From Cordylochernes scorpioides (Eukaryota; Arthropoda; Arachnida; Pseudoscorpiones; Chernetidae), in contig CP092864.1 in the NCBI GenBank assembly GCA_030710605.1, positions 136,401,255 to 136,465,254 of the forward strand: a DNA stretch of 64,000 nucleotides. Reading direction: 5' to 3'. The position numbers were made by a program, and so were the translations under genes. The notes beneath the pieces were generated by a model. That model did no database searches and was not told the DNA's origin. It saw only the letters and a program-made list of their open reading frames with translations. Shown in pieces: positions 34,440 through 44,893 of this stretch (positions within the stretch are counted from its first letter, which is position 1; every line of letters begins with the position of its first letter).

Positions 34440-34766
34440 TTAATATATACAGTTATCAGCGTCATAATCAAGCAACAATTCTTAATCAATTCTGTCACCG
34501 TTTGCTTTGTGAATGGAATAAATACCCAAATATGGCCATTTCTCATAACCATCGGTGGTTCAGTGGTAGAATGCTCGCCTGCCACACAGGCGGCCCGGGT
34601 TCAATTCCCGGCCGATGCATTTTTTTTTTTTTACAATTTTCAAAACTCATTTATATATTATACAAGAATGACATCCACGGCGCCAATTTATAATTGTAAC
34701 GAATAGTATTTGAATAAAAGCATTTAATCGGGTAAAACCCGGGCGTTGCCCGGGTCATTCGGCTAG
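34440..34766 (+). mobile_element. Helitron-like element carrying a tRNA-Gly
   Basis: The 3' end has a hairpin CCCGGGCGTTGCCCGGG, then tcattcgg and CTAG followed by T, the Helitron terminal structure. The 5' end tatacagttatcagcgtca is shared with other copies at 36840 and 47332. No Rep/helicase gene: non-autonomous. Confidence 0.82.
34549..34619 (+). tRNA. tRNA-Gly (GCC), possibly slightly degenerate
   Basis: 71 nt with A-box TGGTTCAGTGG, anticodon loop CTGCCAC (anticodon GCC) and B-box GGTTCAATTCC. The acceptor stem pairs ATCGG with CCGAT, but the first pair is C-C, and two anticodon-stem pairs look broken. It is followed at once by a T run, a Pol III terminator. It lies inside a Helitron, so it is a mobile copy. 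Confidence 0.82.
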
Positions 34767-34913
34767 TCCTCTTATAAAAGAAGCTCTTCTCCCTGACCTG
34801 TGACCTGTGTTTCTACAGCGAATAGAGAGTTTATCGTTGTTTTACTCTATACTGTTGAATTTGGATCAATCTAGCTACACTTCTCTTGTCAATATGTCCT
34901 CAGGTTCAATTAT

Positions 34914-35035
34914 ACAAGGTAGGATCAAAAAGTTCAGGAACCGTTTTTTAAATTAATTATTTATTCATTGTATAGTAATTTAAACATCAAATTTTTCAAA
35001 ATAGGAGCCTTGGTTATCTACACATTTTTCCAGCA
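34914..35035 (-). mobile_element. Truncated mariner 3' end, inverted
   Basis: Begins aaggtaggatcaaaaagttc and matches the last ~120 bp of the mariner at 32977-34286 in reverse, then stops abruptly near 35035. The flanking sequence to its left also mirrors the flank of the first copy, so both sit in a larger inverted repeat. Confidence 0.88.
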
Positions 35036-35098
35036 TATTGAATTCCAGTATTGAAGTATACAATTGCAGTTATATAAATAGAAATAAGTGACACTCAC

Positions 35099-35224
35099 CA
35101 ATACAGAAATCACCGTTAGGGGACAGCACAAATCCAGGCTGACAGAAACATCTGTAGCTCCCAGGTATATTTTCACATCTTCCTCGGAGGCAGATTCTTC
35201 CGTTGTCAGCACATTCATCAATAT
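35099..35224 (-). CDS. FBN: Fibrillin exon: cbEGF domain
   Basis: 126 bp; [23 protein letters not shown] and C-Q-P-G-F. Acceptor ggtttag, donor ATTG|gtgagt. A truncated mariner end stops about 65 bp downstream of its donor. Confidence 0.91.
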
Positions 35225-35360
35225 CTAAACCCCACATTAATACATTACAACATTAAATTACAGGAGGATGATATTCATGTACTGAAAGTGACACCTCTCC
35301 CTTTAAATATGCATTAAAACAATGCATATTGGACAAGACACCACCACCAACAATGCATAT

Positions 35361-35516
35361 ACAGTAAAACCTCCCTAGTTGCAGAGCCAAAGTGTCCTTT
35401 AGGAAAAGATGTCCTCTTACTGGAGAATTACTAAATAGTAGAAATGGTACTTTTGGTGATGAAAACTGTCCTTTATAGAGAGATGTCCTCTAGCATGAGG
35501 AGTATGTTATACTGTA
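35361..35516. repeat. Inverted-repeat element (gtagaacctcc family)
   Basis: acagtaaaacctccc to atgttatactgta, interior aaaactgtcctttatag. Confidence 0.75.
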
Positions 35517-35519
35517 GTT

Positions 35520-35850
35520 GATTAGGTACAATTTGTATTATAGATTATAAACACAATGTATAATAAGACCAAATCCAAAAAAAAAAAAAACACACTATTT
35601 ATTTAGATTTTGATACAGAAGATAAGGCACTATTTGGATTATATATTATAAACACAAGGTAATAAGACCAAATCCAAATAAATAAATAGTGTGTGACATT
35701 TTGGTAACAACGCTGTTACCGAAATGTCACACACTATTTATTTATTTGGATTTGGTCTTATTACCTTGAGATTTTGATACATTATTCATTTATTTATACT
35801 TAGTCTTATTACCTTGTGTTTCTAATCTATAATCCAAATTGTACCTTTTC
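35520..35850. repeat. Two nested palindromic hammerhead-type elements
   Basis: Outer copy with ends taggtacaatttg..aaattgtacc; inner copy 35628-35765 where the two gttaccgaaat arms meet directly. Confidence 0.8.
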
Positions 35851-35929
35851 TCTTTTGACTAATGTAATGGCAGCATTTATCTGTTGAATTATCTGCAGTT
35901 CTACATGTATGATCATCAATGGTGGGATA

Positions 35930-36112
35930 TACAGTAGAACCTCCCTTTAGCGGACACCTCGCTAGTGGACATCTCTCCACAAAGGACAGTTTTCATTTGC
36001 AAAATTACCATTTTTACAATTTAGAAACTCTCCGGTAAGAGGACACCTCTCTCTAAAGGACACTTTGGCTCTGCAATTTTAGGTGTTCTTTACAAGGAGG
36101 TTCTATTGTATT
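35930..36112. repeat. Inverted-repeat element (gtagaacctcc family)
   Basis: acagtagaacctccc to ggaggttctattgta. Confidence 0.78.
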
Positions 36113-36211
36113 TATTTTAAGCATAAAAGGATGAAGAATGATAATTTATAAACATTAGCTATGGACAAGTTGAAGGTAAATTGGGTATTGAGATAATAAA
36201 TTCATACCAAC

Positions 36212-36334
36212 CAATACAAGTCTGTCGGCTAGGGGCGAGCATAAAACCAGGGTTACAGACGCAGGCGTAGGAACCGTCAGCATTGATACATCGTCCGTTG
36301 GCACACATTCCTGTGGTGGAGCATTCATCTTTGT
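36212..36334 (-). CDS. FBN: Fibrillin exon: cbEGF domain
   Basis: 123 bp; D-K-D-E-C start, C-I-N-A-D-G-S-Y-A-C, C-N-P-G-F. Acceptor tgtccag. The in-phase donor is ATTG|gttggt, a weak site; a better-looking gtatga lies 4 bases further but would break the frame. I chose the in-phase site because every other exon here is phase 1-1. Confidence 0.87.
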
Positions 36335-36404
36335 CTGGACACAACAATGGCCATTGGCATCAGAGAGGTAGGGTTAGACAGCATTTTGAAACTAAGATAG
36401 AACT

Positions 36405-36720
36405 GGGGGTTCGGTGGAAGGCTGGTTAAACCGTTTGGTTTTCGACCACTACGACCCGGGTTCGATTCCCGCATTGGACACTTTTTTCTGTTAAAAAAAA
36501 ATGCTCCAATGGGTCCCCGATTCTTGCAAAAGTCCAACCCCACCAGTGAGTGCAAGTAACCAAACGGGGCTCTGGCACATTTGTAAGTGCAAAGTCGAAC
36601 TGCTTTTGCATGTGTAGATATGTGGTGCGCTTGCAGTAAAAAGCAGTCGCTAACTACCCACCATGATTATCATGGCCTGTACCACGTGTACTAGGGATAA
36701 GCAAAAAAAAAAAAAAAAGA
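36405..36720 (+). mobile_element. tRNA-derived SINE, well preserved
   Basis: B-box GGGTTCGATTCCC intact, complete body and a poly-A tail after agggataagc. The best copy of the family here. Confidence 0.88.
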
Positions 36721-36839
36721 TAGAACTATTGTATTGTAATATCTACAACTTTATATTAAGAGACATAAGCACAAGGCAAAATATTTACTTCTAAGGTCCA
36801 TTGAAGTCTATAAAAATGATAAGGTACAATTTGGACTAT

Positions 36840-37237
36840 TCTATATACAGTTACGAGCGTCATTCTTCATCAGTCATCTCTGTCACCGTTTGCTTTTTTT
36901 TTGGAATGGCGCCCTCCTATTGGTTCGCTATGATCACGCCACCTTTGCACCCCCCCCCACTCGCTTTTTCGTTTCTGTAACCATTGTGTTGGAGCGGGTC
37001 GCTCCTTAAATAAATGCATATATTAGTTAATAACCAAATGGAATCCTCTCTTTCTTTTTCCCAGTAAGAGACGCCTACGGAAGCCAACAGTACATAGACA
37101 GACAAAGCACATAGGCTATAGTTATTAACTAACATATGCATTTATATAAGGCGCCAATTTATAATTGTAACAAATAGTATTTAAATCAAAACATTGAATC
37201 GGGTAAAACACGGGCGTTGCCCGAGTCATTCGGCTAG
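36840..37237 (+). mobile_element. Non-autonomous Helitron
   Basis: Starts TCTATATACAGTTACGAGCG, ends with hairpin cgggcgttgcccg and CTAG. Inserted in the ggattat|agattataaac motif of a palindromic element. Inside, aaatgcatatattagttaat recurs inverted near 37125, framing about 130 bp. Confidence 0.85.
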
Positions 37238-37851
37238 TAGATTATAAACACAAGGTAATTTACTTTCAATACAAGATGAAGAAGAATCTCAGCTATAAGA
37301 GAAGGAATCGCCGAGACCTCATCTTAAACAAGAAACAAAAGTTAACGGCGACGAGTTTCTTTTATTAATGCTGTAAATTAGGCAAGCTTTCGGACTTTGA
37401 CGTCCTTCAACAGAAAACTTTCCAAGAACCTAGAAGATAATATATATATATATACAGATAAATATTTACATAATTAAAAACCTTTCTTAGTGAAATAAAT
37501 GATTATTGTACAAAATTATTTTCTCTTTATCTATGTAAACAAATTTGTTCTGAGAAAAGGATGACTACCTTAGGATGCAGGGAAAGACAAAATCATTCCT
37601 TTTGTGTTATAACCATCCAATTAGGATGTTGTCTGTCCTCTATTGGAGTTGTACTCACACTAGAAATAGGAGTTTTCCATTCATTGGGATTGAGACCAAA
37701 TGGCATTTCTGAAAATCCTCCAATATAGAAAAAGAAATACAAGTCGGGGAGAAGAGCTTCTTTTATAGGAGGTCAATCGTACAAGCTTTCAGGCAAGATG
37801 TCTTTCTATGGATACAAAAGAAGAGCATCTTGTCTGAAACTTGTATGATCA

Positions 37852-38275
37852 CTAGCCGAATGACCCGGGCAACACCCGTGTTTTACCCCATTGAATGTTT
37901 TTATTCAAATACTATTTGTTACAATTATAAATTGGCACCTTAAATAAATGCATATATTAGTTAATAACTATAGCCTATGTGCTTTATCTGTCTATGTACT
38001 GTTGGCTTCCGTAGGCGTCTCTTACTGGGAAAAGGAAAGAGAGGATTCCATTTAGTTATTAACTAATATATGCATTTATTTATAAGGAGCGACCCGCTCC
38101 AACACAATAGTTACAAAAACCAAAAAGAGAGTGGGGGGGGCAAAGTCAAAAACAAAGTGTCTCGCATAGTGGTGGCGTGATCGTAGCCAACCAATAGGAG
38201 AGCGCCATTCCAAAAAAAAAGCAAACGGTGACAGAGATGAAGACATGACGCATGACGCTCGTAACTGTATATAGA
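37852..38275 (-). mobile_element. Non-autonomous Helitron (inverted)
   Basis: Reverse copy of the element at 36840: CTAG end at 37852, hairpin cccgggcaacacccg, and gttactctatatac-type 5' end at 38260-38275. It sits at the centre of a palindromic host element whose arms contain gaagagcttcttttat. Confidence 0.85.
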
Positions 38276-38334
38276 ATCCTCTTATGAAAGAAGCTCTTCT
38301 CCCTGACTTGTGTTTCTATAGCAAATAGAGAGAT

Positions 38335-38806
38335 TAACATTGTCTTACCTATAATATAGGTTGTTCCTTTCATTTCAACCAATTTATAGAACCAAGTTCT
38401 CCATCCTATCAAGTAATGTTCTAGCTTGAGAAGCATGGACTCCTGGAATTCATGTAATCTTTGGGAGCTCGGTGGAAGGGTGGTCTAAACCAATGGTTTT
38501 CAACCGCTACGACCCAGGATCAAATCCCGCATTGAGCACTTTTTTTTTCTGATTAAAAAAATGCTCCAAAGGCCCCCAATTCTTGCAAAAGTCCAACCCC
38601 ACCAGCGAGTGCAAGTAACCAAACGGGGCTCTGGCACATTTATAAGTGCAAAGTCGAACTGCTTTTCACATGTGTAGGTAGACATGTGATGCACTTACAG
38701 TAAAAGCAGTCGCCTACTTCAACCCACCATGATTATCATGGCCTGTACCACATGTACTAGGGATAAGCAAAAAAAATTATTTGCACAAGGGGATAAGAAA
38801 CAATGA
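38335..38806. repeat. LINE 3' tail with SINE inside
   Basis: 38335-38456 and 38782-38806 flank the SINE; ends caaggggataagaaac. Similar tails at 59365-59440 and 63035-63120, both inverted. Confidence 0.65.
38461..38782 (+). mobile_element. tRNA-derived SINE inside a LINE tail
   Basis: Complete copy. The flanks (attcatgtaatcttt and cacaaggggataagaa) are the two halves of a LINE 3' end found whole near 58905. Confidence 0.85.
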
Positions 38807-38884
38807 TAACAAGTAATGCACTTACTAAATAATGATGGGTAAAAGTATATGTTAGGAGGGAAAATTAAAAAAGGCAAATACCTA

Positions 38885-39640
38885 TTTCAGTTATCTCTAT
38901 AATATGTGTGTGAATATGTAAATTAGTGATTATGGTATGCAAATCAAGTTAAGTTAGCTATCTCTATAAAATGTGTGTAAATATCTAAATCAGTGATTAC
39001 GGTATGCAAATCAAGTTAGCTATCTCTATAATATGTTTGAATATGTAAATCAGTGATTATGGTATGCGAATCAAGTTAGCTATCTCTATAATATGTATGT
39101 GAATATGTAAATCAGTGATTACGGTATGCAAATCAAGTTAACTATATAATATGTGTGAATATGTAAATCAGTGATTACGGTATGCAAATCAAGTTAACTA
39201 TCTCTATAATATGTTTGAATATGTAAATCAGTGATTATGGCATGCGAATCAAGTTAGCTATCTCTATAATATGTATGTGAATATGTAAATCAGTGATTAA
39301 GGTATGCAAATCAAGTTAACTATCTCTATAATATGTGTGAATATGTAAATGAGTGATTATGGTATGCAAATCAAGTTAAGTTACCTATCTCTATAATATG
39401 TGTGTGAATATGTAAAACAGTGATTACAGTATGCATATCAAGTTAAGTTAGCTATTTCTATGTGTGTAAATATGTAAATTAGTGATTACGGTATGCAAAT
39501 CAAGTTAGCTATCTCTATAATATGTGTGTGAATATGTAAAACAGTGATTACAGTATGCATATCAAGTTAAGTTAGCTATTTCTATGTGTGTAAAAATGTA
39601 AATTAGTGATTACGGTATGCAAATCAAGTTGTTGATCAAT
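38885..39640. repeat. ~60 bp tandem array, AT-rich
   Basis: About 12 imperfect copies of a 55-66 bp unit with gtgattacggtatgcaaatc and tctctataatatgtgtg. The array stops about 30 bp from the cbEGF exon at 39669, on its donor side. Confidence 0.9.
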
Positions 39641-39668
39641 AAGAATAATGATAGAGGAGGACACTCAC

Positions 39669-39791
39669 CAGTACAATTCTTTCCATCCGGTGTTGGATTG
39701 TAACCAGGATTGCAGACACACCGGTAACTACCCTGGGTGTTGAAGCATCTTCCAAATCTGCAATAGTCGGGGTTCCTACATTCATCGATAT
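39669..39791 (-). CDS. FBN: Fibrillin exon: cbEGF domain
   Basis: 123 bp; D-I-D-E-C, then [10 protein letters not shown] hydroxylation motif and C-N-P-G-Y. Acceptor gctacag, donor ACTG|gtgagt. First of five consecutive cbEGFs before TB2; human fibrillin has four at this place. Confidence 0.92.
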
Positions 39792-40059
39792 CTGTAGCAC
39801 ACATTTTCAATGGCCATTTTTTCTTTAAGTAAAATATAGGAAATCTCTCATCATATGGGCTTCACATAGAAAAGAGTAGTCCTAATTATGAGTTCTTGAA
39901 GTAATAAAATGCTTATTTTAAATACCTTAATCTCACAGATGAATATTAAAACAAACTTTTGCTAATATAGTAGCCATATAGCTGTAGGATATATAGTATC
40001 TTTACCACTCTTTAAAGGACAATACCTTGTGGCAAAGTGTCTAGTAGGGAGAGGTGTAC

Positions 40060-40405
40060 TTTCATCTTCTTTCACTCAATCATATTAGGGTATCAAGCTT
40101 GTAGAGCATGAGACTCATGACTCGGTGAAGTAGAATATATCTGCCTTTGTCATTAAGACTGGGAGCACTACTCAGTAGCAGGTCGACTTAGCTCCTAAAA
40201 AATAGCCGCCTCTGACATTAGGAACAGACACCATGTGCAGCCGCTTCTAACATGGAGTACAGATTCATCCTGTATCCCTGGATCAGGAGCCCTTACAGGG
40301 TACTATCAGCTGGGCCAGCTGAGCCCAGGTTTTTTAGCAAGCTTGTTACTGCTCCCCCTCCTCCTTTTTCATCCAGGCTTGGAACCGGCAGAGGCGTAGT
40401 TGTAC
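40060..40405 (-). repeat. LINE-tailed non-autonomous repeat
   Basis: Reverse copy: ctttcactcaatcatatt at left, ggcagaggcgtagttg at right. Confidence 0.75.
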
Positions 40406-40663
40406 TTTCACCTCAGAGATTCTAATTAGTTAAAATGGCAAATTCTCCTTTGTAGAAAGATGTTCTTTCATGGAAAGTTCTGATGCACACATACACTCAT
40501 GGACAAAACTTAAAGAAGTTTCATATTTTGATGTCGCCGGTCATCTGTTTTGATGAATGAGAGGAAATTTTGTTCACACTTGGTTATCTCATGTGTCTTC
40601 AATAAAAATCACTGTAATACCTTTCAGAGTTATTGTCTGAATCCCGATATATATGCTAAAAGG

Positions 40664-40924
40664 TGAAGACATGTTGAATATGCCCACTTCCGCCTGAGAG
40701 GACCTACGTCACCACTACGTCACGGACAGCCAATCACTGAGCTGCCCAGCGGGCAGTCCCTCCTCCCTCCCCCTTTTTAGTCAAAAATAAAGATACTTTC
40801 CTGTTGTTCGCGTCGCCTCTGCGTGCTTCTATATATCCACTTCAATCGGCAGATGTAGTGGGATAATTGACTACTTCCTTATACTATTACATCATCTAGT
40901 CCAGCTTCAACTTATAGCCCAACA
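40664..40924 (+). repeat. Copia 5' LTR
   Basis: 261 bp, TGAAGACATG to AGCCCAACA; contains ctttttagtcaaaaataaag, a plausible core promoter/poly(A) region. Followed by the tRNA-Met-type primer site. Confidence 0.93.
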
Positions 40925-40966
40925 TCTGGTAGCAGAGCGTGGTTAATTCGAGACACCACGTGCAAG

Positions 40967-43900
40967 ATGACCTCGACGATGATCAACACACCCCTCGAGA
41001 AACTCAATGATCAGAACTACAGAAGCTGGAAGTATAATACGAAGATGATGCTAATCGAAAGAGAACTCTGGAAGTATGTTACGGAGCCAACACCCGATGA
41101 AGAAGCCTCAAGAACAATCTTCAACATGAAGCAAGAAAAGGCGTTGGCTATGATAGCACTGACGATCTCACTGAGCCAACAGATTCATATAATGGACTGT
41201 ACCACTGCACGAGAAGCATGGGATACCTTGGAACAAGTATACGAACCCAAGTCAAGGTCAAGAATCCTCCAACTGAAGAAGCAGTTCATCTCCATAAGAT
41301 TCGAAGAACAAGAGACGATGACGAACTATTTGGCGAGACTGAAGATCTGTTCGGATCACTTAAGAGAGGCAGGCGCAGAAATGCAGGATCAAGACCTCGC
41401 CTATTCAATGCTTGCTGGCCTACCGGAGTCATACGACGGAATCATCATGACCTTCAGCAACGTAGAAGACAAGGAATTCACCTCTAGCAAGGTAAAACAT
41501 GTGCTGCTAGCAGAATACGAGAGACGGATGGCCCGACGTGTGTATAACACAAATGAAGCTTTGCAGTTCGGGACAACGACCAGGAAGGAAGACAAGAAGA
41601 AGAAAAATTTCACCTGCTACAAGTGCGGCAAGGAAGGACATATCGCGAGATCATGCAGAGGAAAGGCTAAAACTCCAACTCCAAATTTCCAACCACCGAG
41701 ATGTAGCACTCACGAGATAGCGGGAAGCGAAATGCTAACAGCCCTATCCTGCGCCATCCCTGACAACTCTTGGGTGATCGACAGCGGCGCGACTCACCAC
41801 GTGTGTAACAAAAGGGAGTGGTTCACCAACTTCCAAGGAATAACGTCGGATCCGATCCTAACAGTGAGCGGGACTACACGAGCGGAAGGATGCGGCGACA
41901 TCAAGTTCAAGGCCTATGTGGGTAAGCACCACGTTGACCTAAAACTATGTAATGTGCTGTATGTCCCTAATGTGCGACGAAACCTATTGTCAGTCTCGAG
42001 CATGGAAAATAAGGGCAAGATAATTAATTTTGCGAACAGAAGAGCGCAAGTTTTCGATTCGGAGAACCGAATTGTCGCAATAGCACATGATGAAAATGGA
42101 TTATATGTCATGAAGGGTAGAGTCATTTTACCAAACGCTGAGTTGTTTAACAGTCTAAAGAGTTCACAAAAACAAACATTAGAACTATGGCATCAGAGGT
42201 TCTGTCATGTAAACAATGACGCAATTGAGAGAATGGCAAAGGGGGAATTAGTTAAGGGGTTAGAGATCTCCTCGATGGATCGAAGTCTGTGTGATGATTG
42301 TTGTGTAGCAAAGTCCACAAAAGAGCCACACAAACCCATTAGGAATATAAGATCTAAAAGGCCGTTAGAATTAGTTCACACTGATATTTGTGGTCCAATG
42401 CCTGTTAGATCTATTGGAGGAAGCGCATATTTTCTAACATTCATTGATGATTATTCTAGAAAGATAACCCTGTTTTGCCTTAAACATAAAAACGAAGTGC
42501 TGAAACACTTCGACTCGTATCTCGCTAGGGCTGAGAGAGAAACCAGACATAAGCTAAAAGTGCTAAGATCCGACAATGGACTCGAATATTGCAACCATGA
42601 ATTTAAAACTAGGCTAGAGCAACTTGGCATCAAACACGAGCTAACGAACACATACTCGCCACCTATGAACGGCGTTGCAGAAAGGGCTAATCGCGTGTTG
42701 TTGGACATAACCCGATCTTGTTTACATAGCGCCAAACTCCCTCAGAGATTCTGGGAAGAGGCAGTAAACACTGCAGCTTATATAAGAAACAAGTGCTACA
42801 ATAGCGCCCTAGGAGATAAAGTACCCGATGAACTTTGGGCATCAAGAAAACCGAGTGTTCGCCACTTAAAAGCTTTCGGGTGCTTAGCATATAGCCATAT
42901 CCCCACAGAAAGGCGAAAGAAACTGGACAATCGAGCAAATAGGTGCATTCTTGTTGGTTATTCTTCCCAGACTAAAGGCTATCGTCTTTGGTGTCCAGAA
43001 ACTCAACACGTAATCCAAACGAAGCATGTCAAATTTGACGAATCCAAGATAGGACTGAAGTGGACTAAGGTTGAGGATGAACCTGAAAGATACAACCATA
43101 TTTGGATAGAACCCGATAACCAGCTTGAAGGAGATATAGATCTAAAACCTGAAGCGGAAAGAGAACGTAATGATGATACGAGTGATCAGGATTTAGTGGG
43201 GGTAAACAACGACGACATTGTTCAAACTAGGCCTAAAAGAATTGTACGAAACCCTTATGGGCGTGCTGGAAAGCCAAAAGCAGAACTGCATTTCCTAGAT
43301 ATCATCGAACCCACAACTTTCGAACAAGCCATAAACAGCAAAGAGGCACCGTACTGGAGAAGGGCCATGAAGGATGAATTGAGAAGTCTTGAGGATAGAA
43401 ATACATGGACGTTGTCCGACCTACCACTTGGCAAGCGCCCAATTAGCAGTAGATGGGTATTTAAAATAAAGACTAACTCAAAAGGGGACGTTGAAAGATT
43501 TAAAGCGCGACTAGTTGCGAGAGGTTTTTCTCAAAAACGAAACATTGACTTTTTTGAGACATATTCGCCAGTAATAAATTTTTCGGTCATCAGAATAATC
43601 TTTGCATTGACGATAAATAAAAATTGGTACAATCGACACCTCGACGTCGACAATGCATATCTGTACGGCGAACTGAATGAAGAAATCTATATGAGCCCAC
43701 CAGATGGATCTAACGACGAGAAATGTGAGGGCAAAGTTCTTAAACTAAACCGTCCAATATATGGTTTACGTCAGTCCGGTCTCGAATGGTACTGCACACT
43801 AGATAAAGCTCTTGAAGATATTGGATTTCGTCGTTTAGCCGCTTGTAATTGTTTATACACTTTTGAAGATAAGGCGGTTATCGCAGTATATGTCGACGAT

Positions 43901-44893
43901 CTAGCTTTGTTCGCGGAAAGCGAGGACATTCTGACAAATATTGAGGAAAAGATTAGAGAAAAATTTAAGATCAAGAACTTAGGACCCATCAAATATTTCT
44001 TAGGTGTAGAAACAAGTTATCCAGATGAAAACACAATAATCCTCTCACAAGGAAAATACACCATGTCGATCCTCGAACGATTTAATATGATGGAATGTAG
44101 GGGCGTTTCTACTCCATTAGATAACTCCATCCCGATTACAAAGAAAGACTGTCCAACAACTGATAAGGAAAAGGATGAGATAAAACACGTCCCTTACAGA
44201 GAACTTATAGGGTCTCTGCTATATCTTGCAAACTCATCGAGACCTGATATGACGTTTGCCGTAACTAAATTAGCACAATTCTGTAGTAACCCAGGCGAAC
44301 GACACTGGCAAGCTGCTAAACATATACTAAGATATCTTCAAGCTACTAAGAATGTTTCACTCATCTATAAAAGAGGGTCTGATGATATACTAGCATTTAG
44401 CGACTCAGATTGGGCTAATGACATAGATGATAGACGATCAACTAGCGGGTCAGCTGTTACTATTAATGGTTGTTTAGTGTCATGGAGATCTAAAAAGCAA
44501 AATTGCGTATCATTATCTACAATGGAGTCTGAGTACATTGCTCTCGCCCAGACCACTAAGGAAATATTGTGGATAGCACAAATATTAGAGAATTTGAAAT
44601 GCCTGACTAACGCCTCACGCCCAATAACAATATTCTGTGATAATAGGGCTGCCATAGAGTTTTCTAAAAACAACATAGAAAACAATAGGTCGAAGCACAT
44701 TGACATACGGTATCATTATATAAGAGAAAAGGTCAACAGTGGAGACATCCATGTGAATTACATCTCTACCAACGACAACCTGGCCGACATCTTCACCAAG
44801 GGCCTCAAAAGGACTGCACATCAGAATGCTTGTGCAGCTATGAATTGTCTGGATACTGGCATACTACCCGACATATCCAAAGTGGGGGAATGA
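40967..44893 (+). CDS. Copia Gag-Pol polyprotein
   Basis: 1308 residues in a single uninterrupted frame. Domains in order: Gag of the UBN2/copia type (about 1-200); CCHC zinc knuckle C-Y-K-C-G-K-E-G-H-I-A-R-S-C near 215; aspartic protease D-S-G-A-T near 272; GAG-pre-integrase H-H-C-C region (about 410-460); integrase core with the first Asp in H-T-D-I-C-G near 473, S-D-N-G near 536 and a later Glu in V-A-E-R; reverse transcriptase with Y-V-D-D near 975; RNase H with S-D-S-D-W-A near 1145 and the H-I-D-I-R-Y terminus. The order protease-integrase-RT is diagnostic of Ty1/copia. No frameshift or stop was found, so it is probably competent. Stop overlaps the LTR. Confidence 0.97.
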   Translation: MTSTMINTPLEKLNDQNYRSWKYNTKMMLIERELWKYVTEPTPDEEASRTIFNMKQEKALAMIALTISLSQQIHIMDCTTAREAWDTLEQVYEPKSRSRILQLKKQFISIRFEEQETMTNYLARLKICSDHLREAGAEMQDQDLAYSMLAGLPESYDGIIMTFSNVEDKEFTSSKVKHVLLAEYERRMARRVYNTNEALQFGTTTRKEDKKKKNFTCYKCGKEGHIARSCRGKAKTPTPNFQPPRCSTHEIAGSEMLTALSCAIPDNSWVIDSGATHHVCNKREWFTNFQGITSDPILTVSGTTRAEGCGDIKFKAYVGKHHVDLKLCNVLYVPNVRRNLLSVSSMENKGKIINFANRRAQVFDSENRIVAIAHDENGLYVMKGRVILPNAELFNSLKSSQKQTLELWHQRFCHVNNDAIERMAKGELVKGLEISSMDRSLCDDCCVAKSTKEPHKPIRNIRSKRPLELVHTDICGPMPVRSIGGSAYFLTFIDDYSRKITLFCLKHKNEVLKHFDSYLARAERETRHKLKVLRSDNGLEYCNHEFKTRLEQLGIKHELTNTYSPPMNGVAERANRVLLDITRSCLHSAKLPQRFWEEAVNTAAYIRNKCYNSALGDKVPDELWASRKPSVRHLKAFGCLAYSHIPTERRKKLDNRANRCILVGYSSQTKGYRLWCPETQHVIQTKHVKFDESKIGLKWTKVEDEPERYNHIWIEPDNQLEGDIDLKPEAERERNDDTSDQDLVGVNNDDIVQTRPKRIVRNPYGRAGKPKAELHFLDIIEPTTFEQAINSKEAPYWRRAMKDELRSLEDRNTWTLSDLPLGKRPISSRWVFKIKTNSKGDVERFKARLVARGFSQKRNIDFFETYSPVINFSVIRIIFALTINKNWYNRHLDVDNAYLYGELNEEIYMSPPDGSNDEKCEGKVLKLNRPIYGLRQSGLEWYCTLDKALEDIGFRRLAACNCLYTFEDKAVIAVYVDDLALFAESEDILTNIEEKIREKFKIKNLGPIKYFLGVETSYPDENTIILSQGKYTMSILERFNMMECRGVSTPLDNSIPITKKDCPTTDKEKDEIKHVPYRELIGSLLYLANSSRPDMTFAVTKLAQFCSNPGERHWQAAKHILRYLQATKNVSLIYKRGSDDILAFSDSDWANDIDDRRSTSGSAVTINGCLVSWRSKKQNCVSLSTMESEYIALAQTTKEILWIAQILENLKCLTNASRPITIFCDNRAAIEFSKNNIENNRSKHIDIRYHYIREKVNSGDIHVNYISTNDNLADIFTKGLKRTAHQNACAAMNCLDTGILPDISKVGE

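Larger units (their letters stand above)
34190..35035. repeat. Large inverted repeat around a Helitron
   Basis: Left arm 34190-34430 and right arm 34770-35035 are reverse complements: mariner end, then the gttcaattatac region, gatccaaattcaac and gaagagcttc segments. The Helitron with the tRNA-Gly occupies the centre. Confidence 0.85.

Noticed and set aside
41401..44821. Minus-strand and out-of-frame ORFs inside the copia element
   Set aside because: Shadows of the 1308-residue polyprotein.
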